Assembly: GCA_025056565.1 (NCBI GenBank)
Contig: JANWWA010000013.1
Coordinates: 26,286-90,285, forward strand
Reading direction: 5' to 3'
Origin: Chloroherpetonaceae bacterium
Lineage (GTDB): Bacteria; Bacteroidota; Chlorobiia; Chlorobiales; Thermochlorobacteraceae
Length of the DNA stretch: 64,000 nucleotides
The notes beneath the pieces are model-generated. The model ran no database searches. It was given only the letters and a program-made list of their open reading frames with translations, and was not told where the DNA came from. How positions within the stretch are numbered: position 1 is the first letter of the stretch; each line of letters starts with the position of its first letter. Below, in pieces: positions 55,413 through 64,000 of the stretch. The translations under genes were made by a program, and so were the position numbers.

Positions 55413-55853
55413 TTATCCATTGTCGGTCAAGTCGTATTCGTCCTGAAAAACTTCCTGCCACGAGAGCGACTCGAGGTTGCACTTCTTTTGCATTTCCAGT
55501 TCAGCTTCTTTTTTGGCTTGCTGGAACGCCTTCTCCCACATCGCCCGAATCACATCGTCCGTGATGCTGGGTTCATACTCCTGCGTTGTGGCAATTTCGT
55601 CGCGCGCACTGGCGATTGAGACCGCCCAACTGACCGAGCGTTTTTCAGGTTGCGCTTTCCACTTGATGATATGTTTCATCAACCGAATGAGCTGGCTACG
55701 CACTGCGCGCCGTTCCGCTCGGCTCATTGCGTCCACGAGTTCGCTGAGACCTTCTTGGGCTTCGTCAAGGTTGCCCGCCGCCAATTCGCGCTGGATGGCT
55801 CTCGCGGTTTCAAGGTGCGAGGTTGTCACCAATTCTTTCCAATCCGTTTTCAT
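55413..55853 (-). CDS. DUF29 family protein, copy A
   Basis: A 146-residue DUF29 protein, first of the tandem set. Features are MSRAERRAVRSQLIRLMKHI, IKWKAQPEKRSVSWAVSIAS and the terminal CNLESLSWQEVFQDEYDL. The frame opens at 55919 with extra residues unlike the family; ATG 55853 aligns with the other copies. It lies 128 bases after the downstream end of the pyruvate:ferredoxin oxidoreductase gene on the same strand. Confidence 0.85.
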   Translation of the reverse strand: MKTDWKELVTTSHLETARAIQRELAAGNLDEAQEGLSELVDAMSRAERRAVRSQLIRLMKHIIKWKAQPEKRSVSWAVSIASARDEIATTQEYEPSITDDVIRAMWEKAFQQAKKEAELEMQKKCNLESLSWQEVFQDEYDLTDNG

Positions 55854-55981
55854 CGCTGCAAGAAAAAGTGCCCTTGATGCAATATTGGACTTTTTTTCGT
55901 TCTCCATAAACTCTGACACGAAAAGACAGGTCTCTTAGACCTGTCCTTGTTGCATTTCGTAATATGTGCCTACTTTTGCTC

Positions 55982-59578
<3,597 letters not shown>

Positions 59579-59816
59579 TACTGCATCTCCTTCCTACTTT
59601 ACTTAACGAAACTCCCTAAATGCGAAGGAGCATCTTGAATAGGGAAAGGTATGGAAAAGAGCGTGAGTGTATCCCTGCGAAGAACGGGGCACACGGTCGA
59701 TGTGGTCGATTTCTTGCGTAGGGTGTTGCGGCATAGCGTCGTTGCTGCAGCGCCCTGTGCGATGCAAGGTCGTGCTCAGACTCCTCTTGGCTTATGCTAC
59801 GTCAATTCTTGTTCGC

Positions 59817-62588
59817 TCAGCTTAGACTTGCTAAGTTCTCTTGCAGCTTTGCCAGTGTGGCTTTTGCATTGGAGAGTTTTTCTCGCTCAGCGTCAATTAT
59901 CTCCTTTGGCGCACGCGATACAAACCCTTCATTTGAGAGCTTTGCCTCCAGCTGCTTTACATAGTTCTCCGTTTTTTGAATTTCCTTCGAGAGGCGTGCT
60001 TTTTCTTTCTCAAAGTCAATCAAGCCATCCAGCAGAAGAAAAAGCTCACTGCCTTCTACCACTGCCGATGCACATCGCTTTGGTTTTGCCAAGCCCGTAC
60101 CGACCGTTAGTTTCACGCGCGCCAGCTTTTCAATTAGGGCAAGGTTGGTGCTGAGCATCGTGGCTTCACTGGGCGACTTGGCATTTAGCACAGCATCTGT
60201 AATGATAGCTGGCGCCACATTCAGCACACTGCGCATACTGCGCACTTCACTGACCACCTTTTTCAAAAGCTCAAACTCTGCCTCTACACTTGGTTGAATA
60301 TGCTCCGCTACAGGCATTGGAACTTTCTCTACTACAATGCTTTCGCTATCCTTGCGCACTGCCAAACTCTGCCAAATTGCCTCCGTAATATGTGGCATTA
60401 GCGGGTGCAGCATCTTCAGCGCTGCTTCAAAAACCCACATAGCTCGGCAGAGTGCTTCTTCACGTTCATTTGGTTGATTTGCACTTTGAAGTTTTACTTT
60501 CAGCATTTCCAAATACCAGTCGCAATAGTCGCCCCAAATAAAGTCGTAAGGAATTTTCGCTAAGTCATTGATACGCAGTTGCGCCACAGCAGCGTGATAG
60601 GCTTCCAATGCTGACGAGAGACGTGAGAAAATCCACTGCTCCATCAGCTCCAGCTCTCGCACCTCTACGCCTGCCAGCGACATTGCTCGATAGGCGGCGC
60701 TGAAGCGCTCAAGGTCGGAGAACATCTCGCTGCGATGCATGAGCAGAAACCGTGCGGCATTCCAGATTTTCGTGGCGAAGTTGCGTCCTTGTTCAACCTG
60801 CGGCGTGTCTTGGTCTTTCGTTACCTCCATCCGCACATCTTGACCAATCGGCGCAAGGTAGATGACCGTAAAGCGCAAGGCATCGGCACCGTATTTTTCA
60901 ATCACATCCAGTGGATTGGGGGAATTGCCAAGTGACTTGGACATTTTCCGCCCTTGCCCATCGCGAATGATGCTAGTGAAATACACATTGCGAAATGGCA
61001 CATCGCCCTTGAAATACAACCCTGCCATAATCATTCGCGCAACCCAGAAGAAAATGATATCAGGCCCTGTAACGAGTGTGGTTGTAGGATAGAAGGCTTT
61101 GAAGTCGTCGGTCTCCATTGAACTGGTGCCGTCCCAGCCGAGTGTGGTGAGCGGCCAGAGCCACGACGAAAACCACGTGTCCAGCACATCTTCATCTTGC
61201 CGAATCTCCTCAAGCGTCAGTGTGGGCTGCTGGGTGCGGAGTTTTTCGAGTGCTTCTTCTTTGGTGGCTGCCACTGCAAAGGTGCCATCGGGAGCGTAAT
61301 AGGCTGGAATGCGATGCCCCCACCACAATTGGCGTGAAATGCACCAGTCTTGAATGTTCGTCATCCAGTGCCGATAGGTGTTTATCCAGCGCTCAGGATA
61401 GAACTTGATTCTGCCTTCCTCGACTGCGCGCAGTGCAGGCTCAGCCAGCGGTTTCATTTTCACAAACCACTGCTCCGAGAGATATGGCTCTACAACCACA
61501 TCTGCACGCTCCGAGTAACCTACATTGTGCGTGTAGTCTTCAATTTTTTCCAGATTGCCTTGGTTGCGCAGAACTTCTTCTGCCTTTTTGCGAGCGACAA
61601 ATCGATCTAAGCCTGAGAAAATGCCAAAGCCTGCTTCAATTTTGCCTGTCTTGTCAATCGCACAAATGAAGGGCAAGCGATGTCGCTCGCCGATTTGATA
61701 GTCGTTGGCATCATGCGCGGGTGTAATTTTCAGTGCACCCGTGCCAAACTCCATTTCCACATATTCATCGGCGATGATTGGAATTTCTCGCTTCGTGAGT
61801 GGCTCAATTACGATTTTGCCAATAAAGGACTTATACCGCTCATCATTCGGATTGACGGCAACTGCCACATCTGCCAGCATGGTTTCGGGGCGGACGGTCG
61901 CAATGGTGATAAATTTCTCTGGCTCATCTTTGAAGAAGTAGCGCACATAGTAGAGCTTATCGGTCTGGGTTTTCATTATGACTTCTTCATCGGAGAGCGC
62001 TGTCTGCGAGACAGGACACCAGTTGATGATTCGCTTGCCGCGATAGATGAGTCCATCGTTATAGAGTTTGATGAAGGCGTGCATTACAGCCTTGGAGGCG
62101 CTTTCATCCATTGTAAAGAGGGTGCGTCGCCAGTCAGCCGAGACGCCTAATCGGCGGAGCTGTTTTAAGATGAGGTCGCCGTATTCATTGCGCCATTGCC
62201 AGACGCGCTCCAAGAATTTTTCTCGCCCCAAGTCGTAGCGCGTGAGTTTTTCCTTGCGCAGCTCTCGCTCCACGCGCGTTTGTGTGGCAATGCCAGCATG
62301 GTCTGTCCCCGGCAGCCAGAGTGATTCATAGCCCATCATTCGGTGGTAGCGAATCAGGAGGTCTTGAATCGTGTTGTTGAGCACATGTCCCATCGTAAGG
62401 CTGCCTGTAATGTTGGGTGGCGGCATAAGAATCACAAAGGGCTTTTTTTCGCCCCGCAACACAGGTGCGCTTTCGGCGTGGTAGAGTCCTAACGCTTCAT
62501 AGTAATCTGAGTTGTATTTTGCCTCAATAGTCTGGGGCGCGTAGGTTTTATCAAGGTAATCACGTTTTGCCGTCTCGCTTGCTGACAT
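59817..62588 (-). CDS. valS: Valyl-tRNA synthetase
   Basis: ValRS (923 aa), a class I synthetase that charges tRNA(Val) and edits threonine. The HIGH-type motif is TMGH (65-68 in PPPNITGSLTMGHVL), KMSKS is in GRKMSKSLGNSPNP near 547; between them lies the editing domain (for example EFGTGALKITPAHDANDYQI). The C-terminal coiled-coil (about 850-923) is complete. It is 238 bases from the PFOR gene and probably separately transcribed. Confidence 0.97.
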   Translation of the reverse strand: MSASETAKRDYLDKTYAPQTIEAKYNSDYYEALGLYHAESAPVLRGEKKPFVILMPPPNITGSLTMGHVLNNTIQDLLIRYHRMMGYESLWLPGTDHAGIATQTRVERELRKEKLTRYDLGREKFLERVWQWRNEYGDLILKQLRRLGVSADWRRTLFTMDESASKAVMHAFIKLYNDGLIYRGKRIINWCPVSQTALSDEEVIMKTQTDKLYYVRYFFKDEPEKFITIATVRPETMLADVAVAVNPNDERYKSFIGKIVIEPLTKREIPIIADEYVEMEFGTGALKITPAHDANDYQIGERHRLPFICAIDKTGKIEAGFGIFSGLDRFVARKKAEEVLRNQGNLEKIEDYTHNVGYSERADVVVEPYLSEQWFVKMKPLAEPALRAVEEGRIKFYPERWINTYRHWMTNIQDWCISRQLWWGHRIPAYYAPDGTFAVAATKEEALEKLRTQQPTLTLEEIRQDEDVLDTWFSSWLWPLTTLGWDGTSSMETDDFKAFYPTTTLVTGPDIIFFWVARMIMAGLYFKGDVPFRNVYFTSIIRDGQGRKMSKSLGNSPNPLDVIEKYGADALRFTVIYLAPIGQDVRMEVTKDQDTPQVEQGRNFATKIWNAARFLLMHRSEMFSDLERFSAAYRAMSLAGVEVRELELMEQWIFSRLSSALEAYHAAVAQLRINDLAKIPYDFIWGDYCDWYLEMLKVKLQSANQPNEREEALCRAMWVFEAALKMLHPLMPHITEAIWQSLAVRKDSESIVVEKVPMPVAEHIQPSVEAEFELLKKVVSEVRSMRSVLNVAPAIITDAVLNAKSPSEATMLSTNLALIEKLARVKLTVGTGLAKPKRCASAVVEGSELFLLLDGLIDFEKEKARLSKEIQKTENYVKQLEAKLSNEGFVSRAPKEIIDAEREKLSNAKATLAKLQENLASLS

Positions 62589-62661
62589 AGTTTAATTTGC
62601 TTGTGAAATTGGCTTAAAAAGATATGAAAGTTAGCTAAAACGCCGCTTGAACAGAGCACAA

Positions 62662-64000
62662 ATGAGCGCATCGTTTCAAGACGCATTTGAGCAGGTTCGG
62701 CAGCTTGTTCAAGTCTTCAAGGCAAATGAAGACGCCTACCTTGACCCCGCTTACTCCGAAGCGCAAGCGCGACAAGATTTCATCGATGCCTTTTTCATCG
62801 CGCTGGGTTGGGACGTGCGGCACGAGCGTCAAAAAAATCCTTATGAACAAGAAGTCAAGATTGAAAACCGCGTAGCGACGCAAGGCGCGCAACGCCGCGC
62901 CGACTATGCGTTTTTCATCGCGCCTAATTTCCGAGACGAAGACGTGAAGTTTTTCGTCGAAGCCAAAAAGCCATCGCTTGCGCTTAGCGCCGCCGACCAC
63001 TACTACCAAACGATGCGCTACGGCTGGAATCGCAAAACGCCCCTCGCCGCGCTCACCAACTTCAGAGAGTTTCACATCATTGATTGCCGCTACAAGCCCA
63101 ACATCGCTTATGCGCTCGATGGCGGCATCAAAGTTTTCAGTTGCGACGATTACCTCGACGAAGAAAAGTTCGCTGAACTCTACTACCTTTTCAGCCGCGA
63201 AGCCGTCGCAAACGGCGCGCTTGAAAAATTTGCCGAGTCTCTTCCCAAGCCCAAAGGCAAAGCCGCTCAAAAAGGCTTGTTCAAAGGCGGCTTGAAAAAG
63301 GTCGACGATGCGTTCCTTGAAAGCCTCGACGGCTACCGCGAAACGCTCGCCAAAAACTTCAAAGCCAAAAATCCGCATCTCGACGGCGAAACGCTCACCG
63401 AAGCCGTCCAGCGCACGCTCGATCGGCTCGTTTTCATCCGCTTTTTGGAAGACAAGCAAATCGAAGAGCCGCTCGTCAAACGGTTTGGCGACAAAGGCGA
63501 TTCGTGGAAAGCCTTTCGTTCCTACTGCCGCTCGCTCGAACCCAAATACAACGGACTGGTTTTCAATCCGCACACCGTCATTGATAGCGACGACTTCAAT
63601 CCGCCTGACGAAGCCGTATTCGGGAAAATTTGCCGAGAACTTTCCGACGACCATTCGCCCTACGACTTTGGACAAATTCCGATTGCGATTTTGGGAAGCA
63701 TCTATGAACGCTTCTTGGGGAAGGTGGTGAGCGTTACGGATTCGCGCGCCAAAGTGATTGAAAAGCCCCAAGTTCGCAAAGCGGGCGGCATTTACTACAC
63801 GCCCGAATACATCGTGCGCTACATCGTCGCTGAAACCGTTGGCAAGCTCATTGAAGGCAAAACGCCCGATGAAATTTCCAAAATGGCGTTTGCCGACATC
63901 GCTTGCGGCAGCGGCTCGTTTTTGATTGAAGTCTATGCGACGCTCTTGGATTATCACGAGCGTTATTACGCCGCCAATCCTGACAAAGCAAGGCAAGGCG
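62662..64000 (+). CDS. Type IIG-like restriction-modification protein (N-6 adenine methyltransferase), partial
   Basis: An open frame from ATG 62662 reaches the window edge (446 codons, no stop). The N-terminal part has a PD-(D/E)XK-type nuclease core (GWDVRHE, RRADYAFFI and FFVEAKKPS). A helical middle region follows (TLTEAVQRTLDRLVFIRFLE, YDFGQIPIAILGSIYERFLG), then the methyltransferase start: GGIYYTPEYIVRYIV and the SAM motif ADIACGSGSFLIEVYATLL. This order is that of Eco57I/MmeI-like enzymes that cut and methylate with one chain; the target-recognition domain and NPPY motif are outside the window. An open antisense frame (62635-63996) is not a gene. The base composition is richer in GAC, AAA and GCC codons than in nearby genes. 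Confidence 0.88.
   Translation, partial: MSASFQDAFEQVRQLVQVFKANEDAYLDPAYSEAQARQDFIDAFFIALGWDVRHERQKNPYEQEVKIENRVATQGAQRRADYAFFIAPNFRDEDVKFFVEAKKPSLALSAADHYYQTMRYGWNRKTPLAALTNFREFHIIDCRYKPNIAYALDGGIKVFSCDDYLDEEKFAELYYLFSREAVANGALEKFAESLPKPKGKAAQKGLFKGGLKKVDDAFLESLDGYRETLAKNFKAKNPHLDGETLTEAVQRTLDRLVFIRFLEDKQIEEPLVKRFGDKGDSWKAFRSYCRSLEPKYNGLVFNPHTVIDSDDFNPPDEAVFGKICRELSDDHSPYDFGQIPIAILGSIYERFLGKVVSVTDSRAKVIEKPQVRKAGGIYYTPEYIVRYIVAETVGKLIEGKTPDEISKMAFADIACGSGSFLIEVYATLLDYHERYYAANPDKARQG

Noticed and set aside
59651..60154. Plus-strand frame of 167 codons
   Set aside because: Mostly antisense to the 3' end of valS, with low-complexity content and no domain.
62635..63996. Long minus-strand open frame of 453 codons
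   Set aside because: It is antisense to the plus-strand nuclease-methyltransferase frame, which has recognisable motifs. The frame has no domain of its own.

Overview
The window looks like a chromosome segment of a member of the Chlorobiota (Bacteroidota-Chlorobi lineage), most plausibly a Chloroherpeton/Thermochlorobacter-like phototroph. This rests on: bchZ (chlorophyllide reductase subunit, so bacteriochlorophyll is made); sprA, the giant outer-membrane translocon of Bacteroidota type IX secretion and gliding; a short group-1 sigma factor without region 1.1, as in Bacteroidota/Chlorobi; TonB-dependent Oar-like receptors; and many genes with weak or no Shine-Dalgarno sequence and several GTG/TTG starts. 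The taxon is an inference and no rRNA is present.

Layout. 0-5.3 kb: end of a lipoprotein gene, mutS2, a small secreted protein, and the conserved rpsF-ssb-rpsR-rplI operon. 5.6-9.1 kb: a gamma-glutamylcyclotransferase-like gene facing a minus-strand run dpm1-like, metB-like, gmhA, ribH. 9.4-12.4 kb: a complete TRAP transporter whose binding protein resembles 2-oxoacid binders. 12.4-18.8 kb: the lipid operon yceD-rpmF-fabH-fabD-fabG-acpP-fabF-rnc, without plsX and with a 270-nt leader before fabD. 19-24.4 kb: a GAF protein with a degenerate GGDEF domain, the primary sigma factor, gatA and sucD. 24.6-31.7 kb: a large FtsX-type permease, a Uma2-family nuclease, bchZ, rtcB, moxR. 31.8-46.4 kb: an Oar-like receptor, folB, a TPR protein, sprA (2412 aa), a YD-repeat protein and xerD. 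46.5-49.4 kb: an adrenodoxin-type ferredoxin, a UMF1 transporter, ispH. 49.5-55.9 kb: nuoF and nuoG separated by four small overlapping genes of unknown function (two are paralogous lipoproteins), followed upstream by three tandem DUF29 genes and the remnant of a fourth. 56-62.6 kb: pyruvate:ferredoxin oxidoreductase and valS. 62.66 kb to the end: the first 446 codons of a type IIG-like restriction-modification protein that runs out of the window.

How the parts fit. The 2-oxoacid-type TRAP transporter, pyruvate:ferredoxin oxidoreductase, succinyl-CoA synthetase and the NADH-binding part of complex I, together with bchZ, suggest a phototroph that takes up and oxidises organic acids and has an NADH-linked respiratory chain. 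The most unusual local architecture is the nuoF-(four small genes)-nuoG cluster with the adjacent DUF29 array. I did not find tRNA, rRNA, CRISPR arrays, complete insertion sequences or prophage genes.
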